From: Adiantum capillus-veneris
Lineage: Eukaryota; Streptophyta; Polypodiopsida; Polypodiales; Pteridaceae
Direction: 5' to 3'
NCBI GenBank assembly: GCA_014529385.2
Contig: CM043967.1
Coordinates: forward strand, 6,341,001 to 6,405,000
DNA length: 64,000 bases
Shown: positions 22,539-32,946 of the stretch, one piece after another
Layout of the letters: each line of letters opens with the position of its first letter
Numbering within the stretch: the stretch's first letter is position 1
Made by a program: the position numbers and the translations under genes
The notes under the pieces: generated by a model
What the model saw: the letters and a program-made list of their open reading frames with translations, nothing else
Database searches by the model: none
What the model was told of the DNA's origin: nothing

Positions 22539-22758
22539 ATCCTTGTAACTATGGTCTTTGAGTTATATTTTGGTTATAGTCTCCCCATGTCTGAGGTATA
22601 TGTGTTCGTAACCCCAATCTTGGACCATCTTTAATTTTGTCTCATGAATGGTCTTCCCAAGATGATCTCGTAACTGTTCTTTTTGTCGAAATCAACTATT
22701 GCGAAGGTATGCTCATACTCGATTCCACAAGAGGTGACAATTACTTTTTATAAAAGTC

Positions 22759-23286
22759 CTAGAGGCTTTTCCATGAACCATCTGCCAGTTGCAATTTCAT
22801 TATGGTAGCTCTCAAAGCCGATTTTCCCCAATTTTTCCAGATTTCTTTGGTGGCGATAGCGGCTCTCGCTCCACTGTCAAGAATAGCTTTGGAAACTACT
22901 CCTTGGAATTGTACTGGTAGTGTAGTATTTTCATCTTCTCCCTCGCAATATTCTCCAACCTTGTTTAAAGGTACTGGCCTAGTGTTTAGTTGAGGCTTGT
23001 CCAATTCTCTGATCCCTTCTTGAAGCTTCGAGGTAAGGTCTTTTACTCCAAATTTTTCTAAGCATTTGCCTACGCTGGTCCACATGTTTGGTTGTAACCT
23101 CAGGAGTTTGGCTAACGTGATTGTGCATTCCATAGGTGTGGACAATAACTCAATCAACCCTTGTGAATCTATCACTCTGTTGGAAGAAAGTCTTTGAGAT
23201 GGGATTTCTCTCACCTCAGACTTAGCTTCATACTCCCTTAGGTAGGAGGGTAGAGTTTTTAGCGAGTCTGGTTGGCTGTGTCCCAA
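22759..23286 (-). pseudogene. G1 retropepsin 1
   Basis: Aspartic protease with the signature AILDSGARAAIATKEIW; DSG at 22870-22878. It processes the Gag-Pol polyprotein in this class of element. The preceding 110 residues form a helical linker shared with G2. After the flap the frame is lost near 22759, and a decayed continuation runs to about 22540. Confidence 0.8.
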
Positions 23287-23346
23287 ACTAATTGAACCCT
23301 GGTCTCCCCCTTATGAATGCATATCAAAGTTCATTTGTGATCTTGC

Positions 23347-24137
23347 CTAAAACTCTTCAATGGGAGGTAAGATATCATTTTCCTCCTTTCTCGTACTATT
23401 TATTTGGTGGTTCACCCTGTTAGCTTCATTGGCTTCACGGATTTGCTTCCACAGGTCATCTAGACTGTTACAATCCTTACCCATTTCTACCAATGTTTTA
23501 GGCTGGAAACCATCAATTGTCTCATCTGTTGTATTTGGCACTATGATAGGTTGTCTCCTAGACTCGAGGCAGTCGTGAGTCTCTCCTTCATGTCTACTTG
23601 TTTCTCTAAAGTTGGTTTGATAGGGGTTGGTGCTGGTACCTCGTGCCAACTTGTAGGTTTACCAAGTGGATTTTCTATCAAGGATTGGACTGTTTCAATC
23701 ATCTTTCGACACATTTCCAACCTCTGTTTTTCTATTTCTACATATGGATAAGTCATCCATCTTTGGTCGTGGGTTTGGTTGTTTTTTAGTCTGGCTTCGT
23801 ATGCTTTTAAAAGTGCGTCTAACTGCTCGTTTACTTTTTCTACCAGCATTGATCCTCCTCATTCTGCACTTTTGGGTTCTACTATTTCCTTGGGCCCTAT
23901 TGTTGCCCCAGTGTGTGAGCTTAGACTAGTTAGATTCTCTAACCGCTCTAATCTATCCTTTGTGTGTTTTAACTCCTCGAATAGAGCCGTTTGCTCTCGT
24001 TCTCTCCTAGCTCTCATACACGCCTTTCTAGCTTTCCAAGTGCTTCTCTGATTTTTCATTTCTGCACTGGGGGCATCGGTCTTTGGCTCTTCAATTATGG
24101 GTTTGTTTGTCATTCTTTGAGCTTGTGCTTGTGTCAC
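23347..24137 (-). pseudogene. G1 coiled-coil segment between gag zinc knuckles and protease
   Basis: Two overlapping charged helical frames (24137-23859 and 23849-23541) with many Arg/Glu/Lys heptads, for example KHTKDRLERLENL, followed by a Pro-rich piece. G2 has the same kind of segment at 49000-48600. It is probably part of the gag-to-protease region; no specific function is known. Confidence 0.6.
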
Positions 24138-24199
24138 TGCCTAAATAGGTATTACTGTCTCGTTTTCTGACCCTCCATTGGAAGGCACTGCTTCCAGCA

Positions 24200-25792
24200 T
24201 ATTCAAAGGAGTTTTTTCTCCTTTGCTCGAGTTTTTAGGGCAATTAGGAATCAAATGAGTAATTCCACACTCGGTGCAATATGCGTTGACTCTAATGATT
24301 TCATCGTGAGGACAGTCTCTTAGCCAATGATCTCCACAACACTTGTAGCAGGGTTCCTTAGGCTATTGAGGTGATCTTGAGCTCCTCTCTGTTGGTACAC
24401 ATGCCTCTACCCGCCCATCCCTCTGTTGGCTATGAAAAACAGTGTTCGTTCATCCAAGATGTATCTTCCTTCTCTTGCTGCCTTTGCAGCTGTTGGTGGT
24501 CCTGTACTTCCAATCATGATCCAAGGTTCTAGCGTTGGGGGTTCTTCCAGAGGATAATAGACAGGATTTGATGCATATCCATTGGAATCTTTGTAATATG
24601 CATGCATAGGTACCAAAGCTTTCTCTTCTAGTTCGTTTATCGTTGGTGTGTATCTTATGTCGACCGGTCGTAAATCCTGGTAAGAGGAGTTGTTGCCCCA
24701 ATACTGGTTGTGGTCTTTCAACACCTACAGGTCTTGGTAGGTTGTCTGCTTGATACCTAGGCATCGATGGAAGTTGAGGAGATGCTACTTGAGCTTGGGG
24801 AGCATAAGGTTTCTCTCTCACATATCCCTTGTTATAATAACATTCCTCCGTCACATTTTTTGTCCATTTTTGTTCAATAGCACACCACTTCGACTGTTTA
24901 GCCTGAGGCTTGGCATACATATTAATTTTTTTTAGCACTTCCTCCACAAGCTTCTCCTGGCTTACAACTACTTCTCCTTTCGGTGTTGTCTTAGCGGACT
25001 TGCTTCCACTTTGTTGTGAGGATGAATCGTCATCAAGATCCTTGAATTCACCCTCCTTGTAGACCGCAAAATTGTCTACAAGGTAAAGAGCCTCCTTAGT
25101 TAACTCATTTAACGTCGTGCTCCTCTTCATATGTAAGTCCTTCTAGAGATCTGTGTTCCTTAGTCCTTGAATAAATATAAGGATAAGTCTGGACTGAGTA
25201 GGCAATTCTTCCATAGGGCAGAACTTCACATATCTTTTTAGTCGTAGGGCTGTCTTTTGCACAGATTCCCCTTCTTTCTATTTGAATTTATGGATTTGTG
25301 AGAGTGTATTATGAGTTATCCCCCTTTGTGAGAATTCCTCAATAAACTCGTCAAACACCTCCTCCATAGACTCAAAGTCTCTACACTCCACAAAGTTAAA
25401 CCAAGTAGCAGCATCCTCTTCTAGGGTAAGCCCAAACCCCCCGCAAATTGAGTAGGGAATTCCAAAGCTTCTTCAGCTCTAATTACACGCACAAAGGTTG
25501 CTACATGAGCCCTAGGATCTCTGTTTCCCGCGTATTCCTTGTTTACCCATTTTTGCACCTGAGAAGGTCTAATTCTACGATGGTCTACAAATCTCATCAT
25601 TGGTTCTCCTCGTCCTACTCGATATACCTCCTCTAGCCTTCGGTAGTGGGAGGGTTCCTCTCCCAGAGGTGCCCCTAAGCCATAATTTCTGATGGTTCTT
25701 GCAAGAGGTGGTTCATCTCTTCTTACTCGTTCTATGGGTTGTCTTTCGGGCTTTGTCGACTCTTGAGTTTTTGGCTTACTCTCACCTTGATA
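24200..25792 (-). pseudogene. G1 gag core with two CX2CX3HX4C zinc knuckles
   Basis: A Retrotrans_gag-type helical region lies at about 25590-25170 (VQKWVNKEYAGNRDPRAHV, TWFNFVECRDFESMEEV, LSQIHKFK then a stop). A Gln/Pro-rich linker with KWCAIEQKWT follows, then the knuckles CYKCCGDHWLRDC and CTECGITHLIPNC at about 24250-24355. Both have three rather than the usual four residues between the second Cys and the His. Gag forms the particle shell, and the knuckles bind RNA. Stops and frameshifts occur near 25300, 25130 and 24400. Confidence 0.8.
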
Positions 25793-26809
25793 CTATGAAT
25801 AGAGTGGTGGTTCTTGTAAATCTCTTAGCCCTCGTGCGGCTAGATAACCAGATTCTCTATTTTGGTCTTGTTCTAATGTCGCACTTTGTCGAAGCCATGC
25901 CTGCAATGATGGTTGGGTTGCTTTTTTATTCTGGTAGTTGAACGTCTGTTGTCGGTTAGAATGTGATGTTGCCTCGTACTCTTCAGAAAATGGGTTTGTT
26001 GACTTGCTAGGGGTATAGGTGGACCTTGGTACTTCTTCGGGGGCATATGTTGATGTTTCTGGAACTGTTGCCTTTTCTACCTCCTTTGGGAGAATTCGTT
26101 TGTATTCTCGCCCGTACCTGTCAACAAAAATGATATCCTTCCCCATAGCAATTTCATAAGAGAATAAGTAAAGAACCTTGTCTTTTCTTAATTCATTTGG
26201 GTAGGTTTCTTTGCATAAAAAATAAGAGACTACTCCCTCACTCTCATGCTTGTAAATTCCCACATTCTCATTATAGGTAGAGACCCTGGTTGTTTTTTTA
26301 TCATACATAAAAAGAGCTCCAGGTCGATCAATTTTTGGAGGCATCTCTTGAGCCTCTGAGACCATTTTTCCTTTTTCCACATTATCTCCATATCTGTTGT
26401 AATCCTCAGGGTTACTAACTATCAGATAGTGGTTCCCCTTTTCGTCTCGGAATCTATCTCCATCATCATAGACTCAAATTATCTCCAGTCTCTAAGAAGG
26501 TCTTTCTTCTATACAAATACACTTTCATCCCCGTTAGTCAGAATAAACTAGGGCTCCCCTAGAGTTTGTTCCTTCTAAGAAGATTATAGTGAACTTGGCA
26601 TTGTTCAAAGGGTTTTAGAAGGTACTTCCTCCTAGTATTGGTCCTTCACCAGAGAAACCTCCTGGCTGTTGACTACCCATCATGAAGAAGGACTTATCTG
26701 ATGAAGTGTCAGTATCACTACCCTCCTCAATGATTGGTGCTAATCGATGTAGCCTTGCCTGAGTTACACTCTCCTCAATGGACACTAAGCTACCTTGATC
26801 ACCTGCCAC
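25793..26809 (-). pseudogene. G1 gag N-terminal extension
   Basis: It starts at ATG 26809 (MAGDQGSLVSIEESV). After stops near 26615 and 26400, an open stretch of 195 codons runs to 25793. It contains IIFVDRYGREYKRIL, resembling the GKMYMDRNGTQYVKVKN block of the G2 gag N-terminus (51471-51076). The N-terminus is acidic and Ser-rich in both elements. No known domain is recognised; I place it in gag because of its position and the match to G2. Confidence 0.6.
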
Positions 26810-28648
26810 TTTTTGGTCTCTAGGAATGTGTCTTCCTCATCTTAAATTCATCAAACTTAGCAATGCATTTAACCGCTATGTGTACACAAGCATTTAATTT
26901 TGGCAATCGAATCAAAGCATTTAACCGCTAGAGGTGGTCTTAGTAATGATTGGTATAATTGGAGGGTTAACCTCAACCACTACTGTACTTTATACACTTC
27001 GGATGTTCTTGATTAGGTCTGCTAAACTGGAACTGTACTTTACCCGAATGTTTGTCAGTCTAGAGGTAAAGTCTTAATTCCGTCTTTGCTCCATCAAGAG
27101 GTCAAACAAGGTCCAATTTCACTTTTGAAAGAAGTTCTGGAACTCTTAAGTCAATTGGAACATCACTCTATGTCCACAGAGAGATTTTGACTTCAATAAG
27201 CCTCTGTAGACATCCTACACGTAGGATGTCCACAGAGAGATTTTGACTTCAATAAGCCTCTGTAGACATCCTACACATAGGATGTCTACCTGCTCTGTTT
27301 TGGCTGAAATTTGCACTATAGACTCCCCTTGATGTGCTGAGTCCACAGCTATTCTCACTTTTTGATTTGGACACCTATAAGCTGGTCAACTGATCAAAAA
27401 TCTGTTCGAGCAGCCTGATGTTGATCACTGACCAGTCAAATCAACTCCAATTTGGACCAAAATTGACTAGGAGACTTGCCTCAGGCTATACAACACCCTA
27501 CTATGTCTATAGTCAGATTTTGACTTCAATATCATGCGGTAGACATCCTACGTGTAGCATGTCTAACTGCTCAAAATTTCTCCAAATTCAAACCACAGAC
27601 TCCACTTAAGGTGCTAATCACTCTGGTATGCTCACAATTGGATTTGGAATGCTAAATCAATGTGAACACATCCTACGCGTAGGATGTCTAAGTGATCTGT
27701 TTGACCCCAAACTTGAGCAACAGCTTCCCCTTGATGTGCTGAGTCCAATGCTATGCTTAGATTTTAGTTTGGATTTCAAAAGACCCCAAATTTAGCTATT
27801 CTAGCCTTTTTCAGTCAAAAATGCTAAAGTCTTCTTAAAACCTAATTTTCTCTCCCAATTGAGATGAAACCTTTCTCATGCACTCAATAAATCATGTAGA
27901 TCATGTTCATGAAGCCATCCTATGGTTTTGGTCTTAAAATAATGCCTTGGCACAACTTGGGTAGGATGTCTGGCAATTTCGTTTCTTTTGGCCTTATCCT
28001 GTCAAGATATGGTCAAACTTCCATTTTCCAGGTGAAAATAGGGTAATTGCTACCTTCTAAATACACTGGTCAACTCAGATTTTCAAAATTCTCACAAGAA
28101 CACCCTGTAGACATCCTACGCGTAGGATGTCTACTATCTTAAAATTTAACCTTTTTCTGACAGAAGTACTCCTTATGCTCCGCAGCTCTCTTAGAAATAC
28201 TCACTGAAACTTTTGAACTTCAATTCAACTTCTAAACACTCTTTTCTGTCGTTTACAACTCTTTGATGAGCCTAACAGCAAATATAACATGCATGAAGTG
28301 CTCCAGATCATAAATCATGATGTCCTACTTACCCTACTCCTACTCATCATGTGAGATGGTAATTTTGGTGTCTCGGTTGCTTCTTGGCCTCTCCGGACTC
28401 TCAAGCTATCCTTTCACCGCCTCTACCACTCTAACTCCTACTCTCTACACCACAACTTAACTAATACCTAAAACTACGTAAGTCTACCTAAGTCGAAGGA
28501 TCTAGACTAGACACTCGCTCCCTAGACTCCTCCTAAGACCTAGAGAGTCCCCCACCCTCTGATCCTATCTAAATGTAAAACAAGACTCTGGCAAGCCAAA
28601 GAATCTCTATCCTCAAGGACTAGTCTCGGTCACCTACCTAGGGTTTTC
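26810..28648 (-). other. G1 5' leader with a palindrome array
   Basis: About 1.84 kb between the primer site and gag without credible genes. It holds five copies of the G1 palindrome: 27208-27231, 27264-27287, 27541-27564, 27666-27689 and 28109-28132 (the last perfect), plus a half-site near 27960. A unit of about 56 bp (CAGAGAGATTTTGACTTC and onwards, including the palindrome) is tandemly duplicated at about 27175-27286. Repeated text such as CCCCTTGATGTGCTGAGTCC (27326 and 27728) supports a degenerate tandem structure. Both LTRs carry one half-site (about 10955 and 28970). Confidence 0.85.
28323..28342 (-). promoter_or_regulatory. Conserved 20-bp leader block with a possible splice donor (G1)
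   Basis: The minus strand reads TAGGAGTAGGGTAAGTAGGA, identical to G2 54262-54281. It lies 306 bp from the primer site in G1 and 316 bp in G2, in otherwise diverged leaders. The internal GG|GTAAGT is an excellent plant 5' splice site. A spliced subgenomic RNA for ORF3 is one reading; a packaging or dimerisation signal is another. Confidence 0.55.
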
Positions 28649-28668
28649 GTCCCCGGCAGTGCTACCAA
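28649..28668 (-). other. G1 primer-binding site
   Basis: The minus strand reads TTGGTAGCACTGCCGGGGAC directly after the LTR. From TGG on, it matches the complement of plant tRNA-Asp 3' ends (TGGCGCCGTTGCCGGGGA) at about 13 of 18 positions, with the last nine exact. Tat/Athila-type plant Ty3 elements use this kind of primer. G2 has the related TTTGGCATCACTTCCTGGGA. Confidence 0.65.
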
Positions 28669-29369
28669 TGTTGGCGGATACGCCGCGACAGATGTCAGCA
28701 CAGGGAGAACTCACCTAACAAGATTTGTCAGCTAAGGACGAAGCTCGACCCGTAGGCGTGTGGAAGCAATCATAAGGTGTCAACCTATGCTCGACCGACT
28801 ATTGACTACTTCCTACAGAGGTCTCTACCCAATGTCTAAGCTACTGCCTTCAAGAGTACACAAGAGGAAACGCTACGAAACTTGAGGGAAATCCTATTAA
28901 CACCAATAGGTCGCTCTCCCTAAGGTCCAAGAACCAAAACTCCAACCCTAAACGCCCGGTGCAAAATCACGTAGGATGTCTAGTCAAAATTTACAGGTCG
29001 ACGTTTTTGAAAACTAAAGTGCCTAATCTGTAGCTCTACTCATTGCGAACGCCTGGATATGTTGAAATGCAAAAACAGACAACGTATGCTCACCGAATCA
29101 CCAGATATAGCTCGTGGGTCAATCTCACAAAGCCGGCCGTACACCTGCAATGTAGGTGTTGACGTGTAGCTCTCTTTGGGGGCAACACGCTACACTTATC
29201 CGCACTCGATTCTGACCACCAGTGCGCGTGTAGCGTCAAGATAAAACTCTCACTCTCTCTCGTACATAGAGTACGCTCAACTCACACAGACAAAAACTTA
29301 TAAAAAATGACAAAAGTTTTTACCATTAAGGTCAAAAGTGGTATAAATACCTTACAATCTCAAACCCTA
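28669..29369 (-). mobile_element. G1 5' LTR
   Basis: Direct repeat of 10604-11353, beginning TGTTGGCGG on the plus strand and ending at CTCAAACCCTA. GGTATAAATACC at about 29340-29351 would be a TATA element only about 20 bp from the LTR start, so either U3 is very short or the outer end is lost in both copies. The many differences between the two LTRs indicate an old insertion. Confidence 0.83.
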
Positions 29370-29707
29370 ATGTTCCAATTTGACCATTTACTAAGTCTAA
29401 ATGTCAAAAATGGGATACAGTTTGGAAGCTTCTGCAAGCCCCACTATCTACAAAGGTGAAATGATAGTTTCTTCTCAATTAAGGAATAATTACAAAGGAA
29501 ATTAGTATCCCACCGGGCAATCATCCTCCGTTGGGTGTGTCCAGCCGCTAACACTATGCTAGACTTACTCCACTACTTTCTATATCTCACCACTTCGAGC
29601 AGTGGGTGTAGATACTTAAGAGTCAATTTTCAAAGGCTAAGAGGAGTAGAAACTAAGGTTTGGAATTGCCAAAGCATACACTAAGTACGTACATAAATTT
29701 TGTTAAC
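29370..29707 (+). other. C1 leader, right half
   Basis: Resumes C1 after the G1 insertion. Its last 40 bp before the gag ATG match the C2 leader end at about 59400-59440. No gene is seen. Confidence 0.65.
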
Positions 29708-31060
29708 ATGGCTGACAATAACCAAGAGAGTAGAATGAATATTGATAGCTTTGATTTTGCACATGAAGGTGATAATGATGCCCCCATGTTTGTCAATTAT
29801 CTTGTTACTAGGTTGCAGTAAGCTTTGGGCAACCCTGCTTTGCAAGCCAAATTTGCTAAACAACTTCACGCTTATGGGATTTTCCTTCCTCTCCAAGAGG
29901 AGAGAGAGCTTAGGAGGCCTCTTGAAGAGATCCCAAAAGAAGACACTCTCCCATACAAGAGGAGGAATCCAAAGAGCAAGAAAGCAATGGAAGTTTAAGT
30001 TCCTCTGAAGATGTGGCTCCACGAAGACGGCGGTCTAGACGATCTCCAACTCCTCCCAAGAGGAAAAGATCAACACACAGTCCTTCTCCTCGTCATTTTG
30101 AAAGTCAAGAGAGGAAACAAAGGAAGAAAAGAGCAAAAAAGAGGTCACCCTCTTCTCCTTCTTCTTCACCTTCTCTTCCGATGAAAGCTATGGCTATTCT
30201 CCTAGAGAATACAAGAGGGGAGGACATTGCAAATCATACCGTGCATAGCGAAGGTCACAAAAGCGAAAGAATTTCAGAAAGGGAGGAAAGACTGTCTCTT
30301 TTCTCACCTATGATGGCACCTTTGGTGCTACCGACAAAGTGTTGGCATTCATCCAATAATTTCATGTGGACTTTGGAGAGACAAGGGCTTTACAGAGTCC
30401 TCCAAGGTACTCCATGTAGCTATGCACTTTCAAAAATCAGCTCGTCAATGGTGGGCTAGCCTTCGTGGCAATGGTGAAGCCCCACTGACCTGGAAAACCC
30501 TACGAGTTTCCATCATGAAGCAATTCCTTGCAAGCGAGGCAAAGAACCAAGTGATTACCGAATGGCACATCTTAAAGCTTCTCTCTCATGAGCCTATCAA
30601 CAAGTATATAGACAAGTTTTGGGATTTACATCTCAAGGCTACTGTCTTTCAAAAGATAGACTTTTTCAAGCAAAAGCAATAATTTTGTGCGGGATTACCT
30701 GAAGGGATGGCCGAATACATCAACTCTCAATGGCCTGGTTCTATCGATGAAGTAATCCATCACACCATGGTTGCTCACGCATCAACTTCCATCAAGGGGC
30801 TAGACGGAATGTCAAGCCAATGGAAAACAAAGACAAAAATGATGCAAAGTGGAAAACCAATGCTCAAAAATCTTCCCAAGGCACTTCCAACAACAACAAC
30901 AACAATCGATCCAAGGAGAAGGGAGTTTACAAAGGCAAAAACAAACTCTCTCCTGAAGATCTTGAAGCTTTTTGCAAGGACCATAAGTGTTTCAAGTGTG
31001 GGGAGCAAGGACATGGCTATCGTTCTTGCCCCAAGAAAAATGCTCGCAATGAGACTCTAG
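29708..31060 (+). pseudogene. C1 gag
   Basis: Starts at ATG 29708 (MADNNQESRMNIDSFDF), with stops near 29819 and 29997. A basic Ser/Arg/Pro-rich patch (30013-30180) precedes the capsid-like region: MHFQKSARQWWASLRGNGEA (30422) and INKYIDKFWDLHLKATVFQK, then a TAA at 30680. The zinc knuckle CFKCGEQGHGYRSC lies at 30988-31029 and has standard CX2CX4HX4C spacing, unlike G1 and G2. Gag forms the particle; this copy carries at least four stops or frameshifts. The same gag start is present in C2 at 59441. Confidence 0.85.
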
Positions 31061-31791
31061 GTATTCCACTATCGAAGCTCCAAAAGAGGATGCTCATTGC
31101 AAAGGATCATCACTTTCCTGTGCTCGGAGAAAGGTTAGAGAGCATGATGCCTTTATCTTGTTTGACCCTGGCTCTACTTAAGACTTCATATCAATGGAGT
31201 TGGCCACCAAGTTGGGCATTCAAGCTTTCGAGATGGGAGATATTGTAACAGCTCACACAGTTTTCAAGGGACAGCAAGCCTTCGTTACTCCCTTGATTGG
31301 GAGTAACGAAGGCTTGCTATGTCGACAAAGAATACTTTTTCATCTCTTCTCTCCAACATGAGGATGCTATCCTAGGGGCACCATGGTTTGATCGCATGGC
31401 TGCCAATATGAAGTTCCTTGAAAGGAGAATCTGCTTCACGTATAGGGGAAAGAACATGTATATAGATGCTAGTGAGTGTGGTCGCACTATTCCACTTGTA
31501 AATCCTCCTGCTTTTGATACATAAATGAAGAGCTTAGTTTCTGCATACATGATTTTTGTCAAAGAGTCTCTAAAAGATCCTAATGTTTCATCAAATGTAA
31601 ATGGTAGGAATCAAGAAGAGTTAGACTTGTCTAATTTTCTAAAATTCCAAGATGCATTCATCAATGATATCCCTATGGGCTTACCTCCAAAACGAGGGGA
31701 TGATGACCATCAAATTAGCTCCTTCCAAGAAGCTCACTGCCTAACAAGCCTCCTTATCGAGTCTCTCAAGCTCAACAAGAGGAGATCATGA
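31061..31791 (+). pseudogene. C1 protease region
   Basis: A retropepsin signature reads FDPGST followed by a stop (about 31162-31182), so the active-site Asp is legible. The flap-to-C-terminal part is seen at 31370-31410 as AILGAPWFDR, then an ISFTYR-like piece and a run into the RT linker (DIPMGLPPKRGDDDH, about 31668). Between them lies a perfect hairpin (31273-31318), which replaces expected protease sequence. The same AILGAPW block recurs near 62630. Confidence 0.8.
31273..31318. repeat. Perfect 20-bp inverted repeat in C1 protease
   Basis: Arm AGCAAGCCTTCGTTACTCCC (31273-31292), a 6-nt loop TTGATT, and the exact reverse complement (31299-31318). The left arm reads in frame as protease sequence (AFVTPLIG). 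The right arm is an inverted copy of it, pointing to a template-switch or fold-back event. Confidence 0.92.
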
Positions 31792-32530
31792 GGCAAATAC
31801 AGGAACTAGTAGACAAAGGGATGGTGAGGCCTAGCTCCTCTCCCTTTTGTTCTCCAGTTCTTTTATGCAAAAGAAAGATGGTACATACCGTATGTGTGTG
31901 GAGTATTGAGCACTAAACCATATCACAGATTTCATGTGCCTCAGGTAGAAGATCTATTTCATAAGCTACAAGGCTCTACCTACTTCAATAGGATTGACCT
32001 TAAAAGTGGCTATCATCAAATAAGGATAGTGGATGAAGATATCCTAAAGACCGCATTTCGCAAAATGTTTGGTCTTTATGAATATTTAGTCATGCCTGTT
32101 GGCTTGACTAATGCACCAACTTCTAATGGAGAAAATTTTAGACCTTATTGAAAATTCACTGGAGTGTTCTTTGATGATATCATCATCTACTCCAAGTCTT
32201 TGGAGAAACATAAGCAGCATCTCCAAGTGATTTTTCAAGCATTGAGGGATAACAAGCTTTTTCTCAACCAAAAGAAAAGCAATTTTTTCCTTCAAGAAAT
32301 TCATTATCTAGGTCATATTATCTCTCAAGATGGTATCTGTATGGATCCATTGAAGCTACAGGTAATAAAAGCATGGCCTAATCCAAGGAATCTACATGAG
32401 CTAAGAAGCTTTATTGGTATCTATGCATTCTACAGATGCTTCATAGCAAAATTCTCTAAAGTAGCAGGACCACTACATGACTTAACTAAGAAGAACGTTA
32501 AGTATGTATGGACTGCTAAGGAGTAAAATT
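31792..32530 (+). pseudogene. C1 reverse transcriptase
   Basis: Blocks: [15 protein letters not shown] (about 31820), [38 protein letters not shown], then a stop. The catalytic box reads FFDD (near 32167, within VFFDDIIIYSKSLEKH), then FLQEIHYLGHIISQDGI and the thumb region. Frameshifts occur near 31870 and 32150. This is chromovirus-type Ty3 RT. Confidence 0.87.
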
Positions 32531-32946
32531 ATTTTTAATAGCTCAAGGAGAAGCTTACCTCCCAACCAGTCCTCGTGATTTTCGATCTCTCAAAGCCATT
32601 TGAGGTCCAATGTGATGCCTGTGGTGATTGCCTTGGAGAAGTTTTTCTTGAAGAAGGGCATGCCATAGCATATGAGAGCCGAAGTCTCAATACCGATGAA
32701 TGAGACTTGGGCATTTATGAAAAAGAGCTTTCAGTTGTTCTACACTGCCCTAGACACATGGAAGCACTACTTATTGGGGACTCCATTTATTCTACGAACC
32801 GACCACCAAAGTCTCAAGTATTTCATGACACAAACCAAGCTTTTCGACAAACAAATGAGGTGGGCAAATTTTCTTTCACAATTTAATTTCCATATTGCTC
32901 ACATTGCTGGTAAACACAATCAAGTGGCCGATGCACTTTCACGATG
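32531..32946 (+). pseudogene. C1 RNase H
   Basis: Shows LKEKLTSQPVLVIFDLSKPF, CDACGDCLG and YESRSLNTDE in broken frame, then the open stretch 32672-32947 with WKHYLLGTPFILRTDHQSLK and IAGKHNQVADALSR. A TGA follows at 32945. Confidence 0.85.

Larger units (their letters stand above)
10604..29369 (-). mobile_element. G1: giant Ty3/gypsy LTR retrotransposon (about 18.8 kb) with a post-pol ORF3
   Basis: Two direct long repeats (10604-11353 and 28669-29369) flank a minus-strand series: primer site 28649-28668, palindrome-rich leader, gag, retropepsin 1, linker, RT, RNase H, integrase, retropepsin 2, a purine tract, a second palindrome region, ORF3, then the 3' LTR. It is inserted in the 5' leader of C1. 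No clean target duplication is visible: CTATG precedes the left end, and the right end reads CTAATG. Lesions include a deletion in integrase (19695), a frameshifting tandem duplication in ORF3 and many stops. The same order of parts in G2 shows the layout is a family property rather than an accident of this copy. Confidence 0.88.

Noticed and set aside
15121-28132. CRISPR-like array suggested by regularly repeated 24-mers
   Set aside because: Spacing is about 130-440 bp and uneven, units are palindromes within repeated text, there are no unique short spacers or cas genes, and this is a plant retrotransposon.
10604-29375. A clean 5-bp target duplication for G1
   Set aside because: CTATG on the left and CTAATG on the right differ, and the outer LTR end is not a standard CA; the ends seem eroded.
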